Shown: positions 23,792 through 32,130, counted from the stretch's first letter. The stretch is 64,000 nt of DNA from Jannaschia formosa (GCF_003340555.1 NZ_QPLJ01000016.1:36474-100473); one strand, 5' to 3'. Numbers and translations: made by a program. Notes: generated by a model not told the origin, from the sequence alone.

Positions 23792-24041
23792 GGGGCTGGT
23801 CCTCTCCGGCTGGATTGCCGGAACAGGATCGGCGCTGACCGCTCCGCCTCAACAGTTCGTCGAGATCGCGAAGGGCGCCGAGCGATGCCCTCGGCTCGCC
23901 GAGCGCCATGCCGGCGCAGGCAGCCGCGTCGAGCATCCATTCCGCGATCACCATCACGACGCCGGGCGCGACCTCGACGCTGACGAAGCGACCGTCCTGA
24001 CGCCGATCGACGCGCTCCAGGCGCACTCGGCGGCCGAACAA
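23619..24041 (-). CDS. Element-encoded hypothetical protein (start and end uncertain)
   Basis: The frame has protein-like sequence before and after 24041: VVHYRWHALFGRRVRLERVD, then RFVSVEVAPGVVMVIAEWMLDAAACAGMALGEP and LRDLDELLRR. After about residue 75 it turns low-complexity and overlaps the 60-residue ORF, so the true gene may end there by frameshift. The frame is open up to about 24111 without an ATG; a TTG at 24041 is the formal start. The N-terminus may have been altered at the insertion junction. Confidence 0.4.
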   Translation of the reverse strand: MFGRRVRLERVDRRQDGRFVSVEVAPGVVMVIAEWMLDAAACAGMALGEPRASLGALRDLDELLRRSGQRRSCSGNPAGEDQPHAPAEPEADPAPATSHAARLAAAARHEPDGARAGRDLPCGPAARSERGHRDSGGAGR

Positions 24042-24103
24042 GGCGTGCCAACGGTAATGAACGACGGCATACTGCCCGACATGGGCAGAATGGACGGGTG
24101 ATG

Positions 24104-24325
24104 GCCCTTAGCCGCAAGAACGCCCTGTTCGCAGGCCACGACGAGGGCGGCCACACCTGGGCCCGCCTCGCCTCCCTCATCGGCACCTGCCGGCTGAACG
24201 ACGTCGAGCCCTTCGCCTACCTGACCACCACCCTCGAAGCCATCGCCCGCGGCCATCCCGCCGCCGACATTGACGCCCTCATGCCCTGGGCCTTCGCCGC
24301 AACGTCGACCAAGAGCGCAGCCTAG
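24104..24325 (+). pseudogene. IS66 transposase, right part
   Basis: In frame with the left part, the sequence reads ALSRKNALFAGHDEGGHTWA, then RLASLIGTCRLNDVEPFAYLTTTLEAIARGHPAADIDALMPW, the standard IS66 TnpC C-terminus. The stop at 24323-24325 lies inside a perfect hairpin. Confidence 0.85.
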
Positions 24326-24342
24326 ACCGCAGTCTAGGCTGC
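24317..24342 (+). terminator. Hairpin at the IS66 transposase stop
   Basis: GCAGCCTAGAC-CGCA-GTCTAGGCTGC is a perfect 11-bp stem with a four-base loop. It includes the TAG stop of the IS66 gene and probably ends its transcript. Confidence 0.6.
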
Positions 24343-24580
24343 GAACGATCCCCTGCCGCCTCCGGTCAACCCCAGATCACCAGGTAAAGGAATGGGGCCG
24401 GAGCACCGCTTACAGATCGGAGGGGTGGCGGACATATCGGCTGTAAACCGACGAACTCCAAACGCCACAGGAAGGACAACGGCTCTCACAGGGACGACGG
24501 GAGGCGACGACAGCGACGCCATCGCCGGCACGGGCGACAGCCTCAACCTCGCAGCCGGGAAGAAAAGCAAGCTGGGTCAT
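24334..24580 (-). pseudogene. ISL3-family transposase N-terminal fragment
   Basis: From the ATG at 24580: MTQLAFLPGCEVEAVARAGD, then CESRCPSCGVWSSSVYSRYVRHPSDL, the zinc-finger start of ISL3 transposases. A frameshift near 24410 moves into a frame with PICKRCSGPIP. The DDE domain is absent. Between 24580 and the IS terminus at 24665 there is only leader sequence. Confidence 0.7.
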
Positions 24581-24643
24581 GGTCTTCAAACCCAGAAGTC
24601 GGCGGCCGAGATTCACCCAACATCCATTGAAAGCGAGGAAGAG

Positions 24644-24665
24644 CCATCGAACCGGGGGAAGATCA
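24644..24665 (-). repeat. IS terminus, TGATCTTCCCC type, at the SapC stop
   Basis: On the minus strand TGATCTTCCCCCGG continues to TTCGATGG, matching 510-531. Its first three bases are the stop codon of the SapC-family gene, so the IS has inserted at the 3' end of the secretion operon. Confidence 0.65.
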
Positions 24666-25403
24666 CGCCGCCCCCGCTTCATCGCGGGCGCGATCAAGCT
24701 TGCGGCCGAGCGCCTCGAGTCCGTGGAGCGATGCCAGATGCGCGAAGATCGCCTCGAGCTGGCCGGCGCGCGTCAGCTCGCCCAGGGCCTCGTCAGACAG
24801 GCCCATGAGGCGCTCTCGATCGACGGCGGAGAAGCCGCCCGCCAACGAGGTGCGCCCCTTTCCGTCGGTAACGGAGACGCGCTGCTTGGTCAGCAGGTCA
24901 AGATCCACCAGCCGCTCGCAGAAGGCCTGGGTCGCGGCGCGCACCCGTTCCCACTCGCGGGCGAGCGACAGCTGGCGGTTGAGGTAGTCGGACGGCTGCC
25001 CGTCCGACCCGAAGAGCGGCTGGCCCTCGCCGTCGGTGTTGCAGGCCGGAGAGGCCTCGTCGATGCAGAGCGTATAGCTGTCCTTCTCGGAATCCTTCGC
25101 GAGGACGAAGGGATAGCGGCGCACGAAGGCGGGGATGTAGCCGCCGGTCCAGCGCCCGTTCGCGTCGACCGCGAGGTTCTCCTTCTCGGCCAGGCCGAGC
25201 AGCGCCAGGGGCGAGACGCCGGTGTCGCCCTCGACGAAGACGATGGGATGGTCGCGCCCGGCGATTGCGAACTCGACGGCGGCCAGCGGTGCGGCCGACA
25301 GCTCCCGCGCGAAGCCGAAATCGCCCGCGTTGCGGACCGACCAGTCCGCGTGCCAGGACTTGGCGACGGGGCGGGGACGCTCGTAGAGGAGGCCTTGCTT
25401 CAT
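24663..25403 (-). CDS. SapC-family protein, possibly clipped at the C-terminus by an IS
   Basis: 246 residues: MKQGLLYERPRPVAKSWHAD, then IVFVEGDTGVSPLALLGLAEKENLAVDANGRWTGGYIPAFVRRYPFVLA and LCIDEASPACNTDGEGQPLFGSDGQPSDYL, the SapC signature. SapC was named from S-layer gene loci of Campylobacter; its function is not established. There is no signal peptide. Its start overlaps the HlyD-like stop by ATGA, so it is the last gene of the giant-protein operon. The TGA stop is formed by the IS terminus; the native C-terminus may have been longer. Confidence 0.8.
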   Translation of the reverse strand: MKQGLLYERPRPVAKSWHADWSVRNAGDFGFARELSAAPLAAVEFAIAGRDHPIVFVEGDTGVSPLALLGLAEKENLAVDANGRWTGGYIPAFVRRYPFVLAKDSEKDSYTLCIDEASPACNTDGEGQPLFGSDGQPSDYLNRQLSLAREWERVRAATQAFCERLVDLDLLTKQRVSVTDGKGRTSLAGGFSAVDRERLMGLSDEALGELTRAGQLEAIFAHLASLHGLEALGRKLDRARDEAGAA

Positions 25404-26215
25404 TCGGTCTTTCCTTCGTCTGTGGTCGCGGCGTCGAACGCGACGCGGCAGGCCAGCCCGGCGGGCAGCCCGCGATCGGGGTTGGGGAGGGTGAGGCGCA
25501 CGCCCATCGTGCCCGAGGCGGCGTCGAAGACCTGATCGACCGAGGCAACGGTCGCCGCGACCTCGCCGCGGACTGGAGGATCCGGCCGGACGGTGGCCGT
25601 CTGGCCGGGCGCGATGGCGCCCCAGAGGTCGCTCGGCACGAAGGTGCGGATCTCCAGCGGGTCGAGCTGTGCCAGCGTGACAACCTGCGCCTGGTCCCCG
25701 GCCACCTCGCCGGGCCAAAGCAGCCGCGCGGTCACGACGCCCGAGATCGGCGCGCGCACGACGCGTTGTTCCAGGATCGCCTCCGCGCGGGCCTGCTCCA
25801 GATGCGCGAGGCGACGCTCGTAGTCGGCACGGTCCAGTTCCAGTTCGGCGGAACGGGCGTCGGCGCGCGCCTCCTCCAGCGCCGCCTGCGAGGCGATGTT
25901 GGAGCGCGACAGCTCGTCGAGGCGGTCCAGCGCGCTCTGGGCAAGCCCGAGCCGCACCTGCCCCAGTTCGATCCCCGTGCTGTAGTCTGCACGCTCAGCG
26001 GCGATGTCCGCGTTGGCGCGCTCGACGTCGGATCGCAGCCGGGCAAGGACCTGACCCTTCTCGACCACGTCGCCGGGCGAGACCAGCACCTCGTCGACCA
26101 CGCCCGAGACGGCCGCGGCGACGTCGACGGTGGCGAAGGGCGCGATCAGGCATTCGTGCCAGTCCTGCGCGGCGGCAGGCGTGGCGGCGAGGATCAGGGC
26201 GGCGAGGGTCCTCAC
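25400..26215 (-). CDS. HlyD-family periplasmic adaptor
   Basis: 271 residues. A signal peptide (LAALILAATPAAA-Q) precedes a lipoyl half-motif (VSGVVDEVLVSPGDVVEKGQVLARL) and a helical hairpin (about 70-150, ERANADIAAERADYSTGIEL and ELDRADYERRLAHLEQARAEA). A second half-motif (VRAPISGVVTARLLWPGEVAG) and a beta-barrel domain follow. It is a membrane-fusion protein of the type that spans the periplasm between an inner-membrane pump and an outer-membrane channel. The GTG at 26215 overlaps the SecA-like stop by GTGA. It is the fifth gene of the operon. Confidence 0.85.
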   Translation of the reverse strand: MRTLAALILAATPAAAQDWHECLIAPFATVDVAAAVSGVVDEVLVSPGDVVEKGQVLARLRSDVERANADIAAERADYSTGIELGQVRLGLAQSALDRLDELSRSNIASQAALEEARADARSAELELDRADYERRLAHLEQARAEAILEQRVVRAPISGVVTARLLWPGEVAGDQAQVVTLAQLDPLEIRTFVPSDLWGAIAPGQTATVRPDPPVRGEVAATVASVDQVFDAASGTMGVRLTLPNPDRGLPAGLACRVAFDAATTDEGKTE

Positions 26216-28149
26216 GGTGCCCGTCCCGCAAAGGCCAGGAAGTCGGCCAGCTTCTCGTCGCTGCGCAACACAGCGCGGCGGGCGCGGGCGTCGACCCGCT
26301 CCGCCCGCTTCTGTGCCGTGCGGATCAGGCCGGGTCCGATGAGGCGCCGCGCCAGCGGGCCGCGCAGGCCGGCGGCGGCGTCGGGGAGGTAGCGGCGCAG
26401 CAGGTCGTCCTCCAGCGAGAGATGGACCTCGACGCGCCCCGGATCCCCCTGCCGGCCCGCGCGGCCGGCGAGCTGGCGGTCGATGCGGCGGCTCTCGTGC
26501 CGTTCGGTCATGATGACGTGCAAGCCGCCGGCGGCGCGCACGGCGTCGTCGAGATGAATGTCCGTGCCGCGCCCGGCCATGTTCGTGGCGACGGTGATGC
26601 GCCCCGCCTGTCCGGCCTGCGCGACGACGGTGGCCTCTTCCACGTCCTGCCGGGCCGAGAGCACGTGATGCGCGAGCCCCGCCTCGGTCAGCGCCGCGGA
26701 GACCGCGTCGGAGGCGGCGACCGACCGCGTCCCGATCAGCACCGCGCGCCCCGCCTCCACGGCGGCTCGGGCGCGGCGCACCACGGCGCGCCATTTCAGC
26801 GCCTCGGTCCGATGGACCCGGTCCCGCGACGTCCGGCGGCGGGAGCGGCGGTTGGTCGGGATCGGCACGACGCCCAGCCGGTAGACGGCCCAGAGCTCTC
26901 CGCGCACGTCGCGGGCCGTGCCCGTCATGCCGCCCAGATGCATGTAACGGCGGAAGAACGCCTGATAGCTGATCTTCGCCCGCGTCACCTGCCCGTCGGT
27001 AAGGGTCACGCCCTCCTTCGTCTCGATGAGCTGGTGCAGCCCCTGTTCCCAAGACCGGTCGGACATCAGGCGGCCGGTGAACTCGTCGACGATGTGCACC
27101 TTGTCGTCGCGAACGATGTAATGGTAGTCACGATGGAAGACGAGCAGCGCCGTCAGCGCCTTGCCGACCAGCTCCTCCCGCCGCAGCCGCCCGCGCCAGA
27201 TGCCGCCCGCCGCATGGCCGAACCCCTCCATCCTGCGCCGGCCCGTGTCGGTGAACTCGACCGAGCGCTCCTCCTCTCGAAGGATGTAGTCGCGGCCGCC
27301 CTCCAGCGCGCGGGCGAAGCCGAGCGCCTCGCGGAAGGCGGTGGCCTGCGCCTCGTTGCCGCCGGCCTTCTCGGCGATGACCAGAGGCGTGCGGGCCTCG
27401 TCGATCAGGACGCTGTCGGCCTCGTCGACGATGCCGAAGCACAAGCCGCGCAGCATCATCCGCGACTCCCCGGCCCCGCCTTCGCGCGCGAGGCGGTCGC
27501 GCAGGTAGTCGAACACGACCTGCTTGTTGGAGACGTAGCAGACATCCGCGGCGTAGCCCGCGCGTTTCTCCGCCTCATCCATCTCGGGCGCGACATAGGC
27601 CGTGGTTAGGCCGAGGAAGGCGAAGAGCGGGGCCATCTCGGCGGCATCCCGGGCGACGAGGTAGTCGTTGACGGTGATGACGTGGACCGGCACGCCGGCC
27701 AGCGCCGCGGTCCCGGCGGCGAGTGTCGCGGTCAGCGACTTGCCCTCGCCGGTGGCCATCTCGGCGATGCGGCCGTCGAGCATCGCCAGACCGCCCATCA
27801 GCTGCACCGGGAAATGCCGCTTGCCCAGCATGCGGGCCGAGACCTCGCGCAGCAGCGCGAAGGCCCGCCCGACCAAGTCCGGGCGGAAGCCATGGCGATG
27901 CAGCGCGGCGGAGAGCTCGGCGGCACTGGCCTGCAGCGCCTCGTCCGACAGCCGTTCCATCACAGGGGCCAAGGCGAGGATCCGACGTGCGCGGCGGCGA
28001 TAGGAGGCAGCGCGCGCGCTGACATGCTGGCGGAGGACGCCCGCCGCGTCCTGCGCGATGAGGTCGAGGACGGGCATCGGCTCCCACCGGCGCTCGGGGT
28101 AGCGGCCGGTGACCGGGCCCGGGCGGGCCTCGAAGGCGGCGGCGGTCAT
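26212..28149 (-). CDS. Short SecA-like ATPase (accessory export motor)
   Basis: 645 residues against about 850-900 for housekeeping SecA. All motor motifs are present: EMATGEGKSL (130-139), VDEADSVLIDEA (241-252), GGMTGTA (406-412), NMAGRGTDI (523-531) and QLAGRAGRQGDPG (559-571). The preprotein cross-linking region is present but reduced, and the sequence stops shortly after the scaffold helix. The C-terminal tail lacks the zinc-binding Cys cluster. Arginine-rich stretches (RRSRRRTSRDR) are unusual. It is the fourth gene of the operon; starts and stops overlap on both sides. I infer a SecA paralogue dedicated to the giant protein, not the housekeeping motor. Confidence 0.88.
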   Translation of the reverse strand: MTAAAFEARPGPVTGRYPERRWEPMPVLDLIAQDAAGVLRQHVSARAASYRRRARRILALAPVMERLSDEALQASAAELSAALHRHGFRPDLVGRAFALLREVSARMLGKRHFPVQLMGGLAMLDGRIAEMATGEGKSLTATLAAGTAALAGVPVHVITVNDYLVARDAAEMAPLFAFLGLTTAYVAPEMDEAEKRAGYAADVCYVSNKQVVFDYLRDRLAREGGAGESRMMLRGLCFGIVDEADSVLIDEARTPLVIAEKAGGNEAQATAFREALGFARALEGGRDYILREEERSVEFTDTGRRRMEGFGHAAGGIWRGRLRREELVGKALTALLVFHRDYHYIVRDDKVHIVDEFTGRLMSDRSWEQGLHQLIETKEGVTLTDGQVTRAKISYQAFFRRYMHLGGMTGTARDVRGELWAVYRLGVVPIPTNRRSRRRTSRDRVHRTEALKWRAVVRRARAAVEAGRAVLIGTRSVAASDAVSAALTEAGLAHHVLSARQDVEEATVVAQAGQAGRITVATNMAGRGTDIHLDDAVRAAGGLHVIMTERHESRRIDRQLAGRAGRQGDPGRVEVHLSLEDDLLRRYLPDAAAGLRGPLARRLIGPGLIRTAQKRAERVDARARRAVLRSDEKLADFLAFAGRAP

Positions 28150-30296
28150 AGCTCGAACCGGTCGAGGAAGAGCTGGCGCAGCGCGTGCCAGACCTGACCC
28201 GCCAGCGGTTCGGTGCCGTGGTCAAAGCGGACATGGACGCGGCGGCCGACCAGCACCTCCGGGTCGGGATTGGCGAAGGCCACGTCGATCTCGAAGACCT
28301 GCGCCAGCGCGCGCTGCCCGTCCGGGTCGCTCGGATCGACTGGGATCGCGCCGCCGCCCCGCGTGCCGAGTGCCGGGCTCGACAGCTGCCGCGTGCCGCC
28401 GGGCACCTCGCGCTCGAAGGCGGCGGGGACGGGAGCGGTGTCGGCGGGCCCCGCAGGCCAGACCTCGACCCCGGCGCGGCGGTCGCGCACCAGGCCGATC
28501 CGCGCCTCGGGCACGGCCACCCGCGCCGAGAGCCAGTCGGCGTCGAGCACGTAGCCCGCGACCTGCCCCTGCGTCAGCACCTCGCCAATCACGCCCTCGC
28601 CCCGTGCCAGCACCAGCAGGCCATCCGCGGGCGCGAGCAGCGTCAGGGCGGCCAACTTCGCCTCGGCGTCGTCGAGATCGGCCTGCGTGGCGGCAATCTG
28701 CTCGCGGATCACGTCGGCGCGGCGTGGTTCCTCGGCTAGGACCTTGGCGAGTCGTGCCTCGTATTCCGCAAGCTCCGCGCGTAGCACACCCGCCCGCGCC
28801 TCCAGCAGCGGATCGACGGTGCGCAGGATCGGCTGGCCGACCGTGACCCTGTCGCGGGACGCGGCCAGCAGCTCCGCCGCCTCACCGGCGGTCTCGGCGC
28901 GCAGAATGGCCTCGTCGGGGGCGCGGATCACCCCGTCAGCGATCGTCGCGTAGGGAAGTGGCAGGAATAGCGCCAGCGCCGCCGCCGCCGCGACCCCCAG
29001 CCCGGAGATCCAGAGCGCGCGGCGGCGCTGGCGGCCGATCTTCGGATCGGTTGCGACGAAGCGGGCGAGCTTGGCCATGGGCACCACCAATTGCGTGAAC
29101 GCGGCCCAGAGCGCAAGCAGGACCCCGATGAAGAAGAACTTGGTCGCCACGAATAGAACGATCCCGAACATGATGACCATGCGGTAGAGGAAGGAGGCGA
29201 CGGCGTAGAAGGCGAACCAGCCCCGCTCGCCCGGCGCGGTGACCGGGTCCTCGGCCTCGGGCATGCCGAAGGCGTGGCGCTGGATCAGGTAGCCGATGTA
29301 CTTGTTGGCCCGCGTGGCGAGGTTCGGGATCTCGATCCAGTCGGCCAGGACGTAGTAGCCGTCGAAGCGCAGGAGCGGGTTGCCGTTGAAGAGCAGGGTC
29401 GAGACGCCGCAGATCAGCATCACGTTGTAGGCCACGGCGCGGGTCAGCCCCGGCTCGGCCCAGGTCCAGACGATCATCGCGAGCGCGGCAAGGAACAGCT
29501 CGGCGAAGACCCCCATCGCCGAGACCATCATCCGGCGGCGCTTGCGGCGCATCGTGACGGCCGCCGACGCGTCGACGTAAGGCACGGGCATGAAGACGAT
29601 CATCATCACGCCCATCTCGTGCACGTCCCCGCCCCACTTCTTGATCATGTAGGCATGGCCCAGCTCGTGGATGGCCTTGACCACCGGATAGACCAGAAGC
29701 GCGATGGCGACGTTGGACGCGGTCAGCACGCGGTCCGTCAGGTTGGAGGTCAGCGCCTCCCACTGAAGCGCGGCGAGCGTTAGCCCTGCAAGGCATATGG
29801 CGAGCCAGAGGACCAGGCCGACCCAGCCCAGGAACGGCCGGACCAGCGGCAGCGTGCGGGTCACGAAATCGTCCGGATCGATCAGCGGGATCTTGAGCGA
29901 GAGCGGGCTCCAGATCTTCTGCTTGAGCTCGGCGCGGCGGTGGCGGGTGCGGCGCCGCCCGATCTCGTCGGTATCGGCGACCGCGCCCGAGGCCAGCAGG
30001 TCGGAGGCGTGCAGCTGTGAAAGCAGGCGGATAAAGGCGTCCTGCGTGGGCGCGTCGTCGCCTAGCCGGTCGCAGGCGGCGGCCCAGATCTCCCCGACGG
30101 TATGGGTGCCGTCCAGCCGCGAGACTAGGAAGTTTGTCGCCTGCGGGAAGCGGTGGGACCGGGCGCTGAGCGGGTCGAACAGGACGTACCAAACGTCGCC
30201 GCGATAGTCGTGGCGGTGCAGCCGGACATGACCGCGCAACCGGGGGCGGAGATGCTCGACACGGTACCAGTAGTCGCTGAACAGCCTTTCAGCCAT
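28146..30296 (-). CDS. PqqD-like / M50 metalloprotease / HlyD fusion
   Basis: 716 residues. The N-terminal region (about 20-105) resembles PqqD-type peptide-binding domains (WYVLFDPLSARSHRFPQATNFLVSRLDGTHTVGEIW). Multi-spanning membrane helices follow from about 150, with the zinc motif H210-E-L-G-H214 (AIHELGHAYMIKKWGG) and NPLLRFDGYYVLADW as the likely third ligand. The last membrane helix (about 430) is followed by a lipoyl/helical hairpin of HlyD type (TIADGVIRAPDEAILRAETAGE; EVLTQGQVAGYV). Site-2-type proteases cut within membranes. The fusion with an adaptor suggests processing and translocation by one protein. It overlaps the GAF-HlyD gene by eight bases. Confidence 0.88.
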   Translation of the reverse strand: MAERLFSDYWYRVEHLRPRLRGHVRLHRHDYRGDVWYVLFDPLSARSHRFPQATNFLVSRLDGTHTVGEIWAAACDRLGDDAPTQDAFIRLLSQLHASDLLASGAVADTDEIGRRRTRHRRAELKQKIWSPLSLKIPLIDPDDFVTRTLPLVRPFLGWVGLVLWLAICLAGLTLAALQWEALTSNLTDRVLTASNVAIALLVYPVVKAIHELGHAYMIKKWGGDVHEMGVMMIVFMPVPYVDASAAVTMRRKRRRMMVSAMGVFAELFLAALAMIVWTWAEPGLTRAVAYNVMLICGVSTLLFNGNPLLRFDGYYVLADWIEIPNLATRANKYIGYLIQRHAFGMPEAEDPVTAPGERGWFAFYAVASFLYRMVIMFGIVLFVATKFFFIGVLLALWAAFTQLVVPMAKLARFVATDPKIGRQRRRALWISGLGVAAAAALALFLPLPYATIADGVIRAPDEAILRAETAGEAAELLAASRDRVTVGQPILRTVDPLLEARAGVLRAELAEYEARLAKVLAEEPRRADVIREQIAATQADLDDAEAKLAALTLLAPADGLLVLARGEGVIGEVLTQGQVAGYVLDADWLSARVAVPEARIGLVRDRRAGVEVWPAGPADTAPVPAAFEREVPGGTRQLSSPALGTRGGGAIPVDPSDPDGQRALAQVFEIDVAFANPDPEVLVGRRVHVRFDHGTEPLAGQVWHALRQLFLDRFEL

Positions 30297-32130
30297 GCGG
30301 CCACCAGCGCCAGGCCGTCATCCGCGCCCAGTGCAGGAAGCGGTGCGTCCAGATCCAGGCCAACCGCCGTTCCTCGATGGCAATCTTGGCGACGCCCTCC
30401 ATGCCCGGCCGCATCTCGGGCAGCGACTCGGTCAGCCGGCCCTCGACGCGGAAGCGGTTGGACCCCTCCACGACCTCCGAGACGGGGGTCAGGGTCTCGA
30501 CCGTGAAGTCAAAGCTGCTGTCGGGCAAAGAGGCCAGCACGATCGCGCCCTGCTGTCCCGGCGCGAGGCGCGAGATGTCTCGCTCGTCGACCTGTGCCAC
30601 CACACGGTAGCTGTCGAGCGGGGCCACCTCGAACAGCACGTCGCCCCGGTTGACCGGCGAACCGAGCGCCTGGCTCAGGTCGCCCGCGACGATGACGCCG
30701 TCTAAAGGTGCGGAAATGGTGGTGCGGGACAGCTGCTCCTCGATCAGCGCGAGGCGGGCGTCGGCCCCATCGATCTGGGCGCGGATCACCCGGGCCTCGG
30801 CCCGGTCCTCGGCGGCGAAGGCCTCGCGGTAGAGCTGCTCGAAGCGGGACTTCTCCGCCAGCACGCGGACCAGCTCCAGTCGCAGTTCAGAGTCGTCGAG
30901 CTCGGCCAGGGTCTCGCCCGCCGCCACCAAGTCGCCGGGGCGCACCAGCGCCGTCTCGACGAAGCCCTGCATCGGCGCGGTGACGACGCGGCGCAGGCTC
31001 GCCTCAAGCCGCGCATCAGACGACACGCGCCAGGTGCCGGTGGCGGTCCAGAGGAAGGCGGCCAGCCCGGCCAAGCCGATCGCGATCAGCTTGGCGGCGA
31101 CGTGGCGCGGGCCCAGCACCATGCGCAGGCCCGAGCCGACCGCATCGGCCATGCGCCCCCCGAACCAGCGATCGTTCTGGCGCCGCGCCTCCAGCGAGGG
31201 CGTGACCAGCGCGCAGAGCTGCTCCAGCAGAGCGGCATCGGCGTCGCGGAAGGGCGTGGCGCGCTCCAGCGTGATCGCGCCGACCGCCTCTCCGTCCATG
31301 TGGAGCGGCGCCGTCAGCACAGACCGGCCCCCGCCCCGTTCCGACAGGTCGGCATGGGCGCGGGTGGCCAGCGGCGTGCCGCCGGCGGGGACGGGCAGGC
31401 GAATCGTCTCCCGCTGCTCCACCGCCTCGTCCATCGCGGCGGCGATGGCGCGGATCTCGCGCGAGCGGTGCTTGAAGCTCGCGTTGCCGGAGACCGCGCG
31501 GACGCGGACATGGCGGCGCTTGAGCCGGCCCAGCGTGACGCGCTCACACGCCATCAGCCGCGCGAGCTCGTTGACGAGCGACAGAGTGGCGTCGACATAG
31601 CTCAGCCGGGCGGAGGCGCTGGTGACCAGTTCGATGATCGAGACCAGTTGCTCGCGCGAGCCGGGATGGCGGCGCCGGATGAGTACCTCGAGCCAGCCGA
31701 TGCCCCATTGCAGCTGGCGCATGACGCGCTTCGCCTCGGGGCGCGAGCCGGCCAGGAACTCCAGCGCGACCACCCCGCGCAGGTCGTCGTCGATCAGCAC
31801 GGGCAGCGCGAAGGCCGAGGCGCCGTCCTCGCCCTTGCGCACGACGCCCCGCCGCTCCGTCGCGGCGCGGTCCCCGGCGGCGATCAGCGCCGGGGAGACG
31901 GCGGCATTGGCCGGGCGCACGGCAACGGGGGCGAGCGCGGTGCCCGGCTCGGGCGCGATCAGCACGGCCGCCAAGCGCACGGCGCCGAGCAACCGGCACT
32001 GGAGGTCGAGCCATGCGGTGGCGAAGGCTTCGGCCGAGGGCGCGGCATGCAGACGCGACCAGACTTCGGTCTCCAGGAACTCGGCCTCCGCCTCGGCCAC
32101 TTCGGTGAGCCGGGCCTGTCCCATCGTCAT
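30289..32130 (-). CDS. GAF-TM-HlyD fusion protein
   Basis: 613 residues. Residues about 20-160 and 170-315 look like two GAF-type folds (RLAAVLIAPEPGTALAPVAV; LVNELARLMACERVTLGRLKRRHVRV; VLTAPLHMDGEAVGAITLERATPF). One transmembrane helix (347-365) follows, then a HlyD-type lipoyl domain (RRVVTAPMQGFVETALVRPGDLVAAGETLAELDD) and a hairpin with DGVIVAGDLSQALGSPV. The cytoplasmic sensory-looking part and periplasmic adaptor part are joined by one helix. The start at 32130 overlaps the giant-gene stop by ATGA. It is the second gene of the operon. The ligand of the GAF-like part is unknown. Confidence 0.85.
   Translation of the reverse strand: MTMGQARLTEVAEAEAEFLETEVWSRLHAAPSAEAFATAWLDLQCRLLGAVRLAAVLIAPEPGTALAPVAVRPANAAVSPALIAAGDRAATERRGVVRKGEDGASAFALPVLIDDDLRGVVALEFLAGSRPEAKRVMRQLQWGIGWLEVLIRRRHPGSREQLVSIIELVTSASARLSYVDATLSLVNELARLMACERVTLGRLKRRHVRVRAVSGNASFKHRSREIRAIAAAMDEAVEQRETIRLPVPAGGTPLATRAHADLSERGGGRSVLTAPLHMDGEAVGAITLERATPFRDADAALLEQLCALVTPSLEARRQNDRWFGGRMADAVGSGLRMVLGPRHVAAKLIAIGLAGLAAFLWTATGTWRVSSDARLEASLRRVVTAPMQGFVETALVRPGDLVAAGETLAELDDSELRLELVRVLAEKSRFEQLYREAFAAEDRAEARVIRAQIDGADARLALIEEQLSRTTISAPLDGVIVAGDLSQALGSPVNRGDVLFEVAPLDSYRVVAQVDERDISRLAPGQQGAIVLASLPDSSFDFTVETLTPVSEVVEGSNRFRVEGRLTESLPEMRPGMEGVAKIAIEERRLAWIWTHRFLHWARMTAWRWWPHG

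Larger units (their letters stand above)
21519..24104. mobile_element. Serine-recombinase element inserted in IS66 tnpC
   Basis: About 2.58 kb lies between two copies of TGGCC, at 21518-21522 and 24102-24106. Removing one copy and the intervening DNA restores the IS66 frame as ENAIRPLA-LSRKNALFAGHDEGG. The element carries a serine recombinase and two small ORFs on the minus strand. The short shared core and lack of inverted repeats fit site-specific integration by a large serine recombinase rather than DDE transposition. The exact crossover within TGGCC cannot be fixed from one copy. Confidence 0.8.

Noticed and set aside
26216-27052. Upstream extension of the HlyD frame to 27052
   Set aside because: It is arginine-rich shadow sequence within the SecA-like gene; the GTG at 26215 with a signal peptide is the real start.
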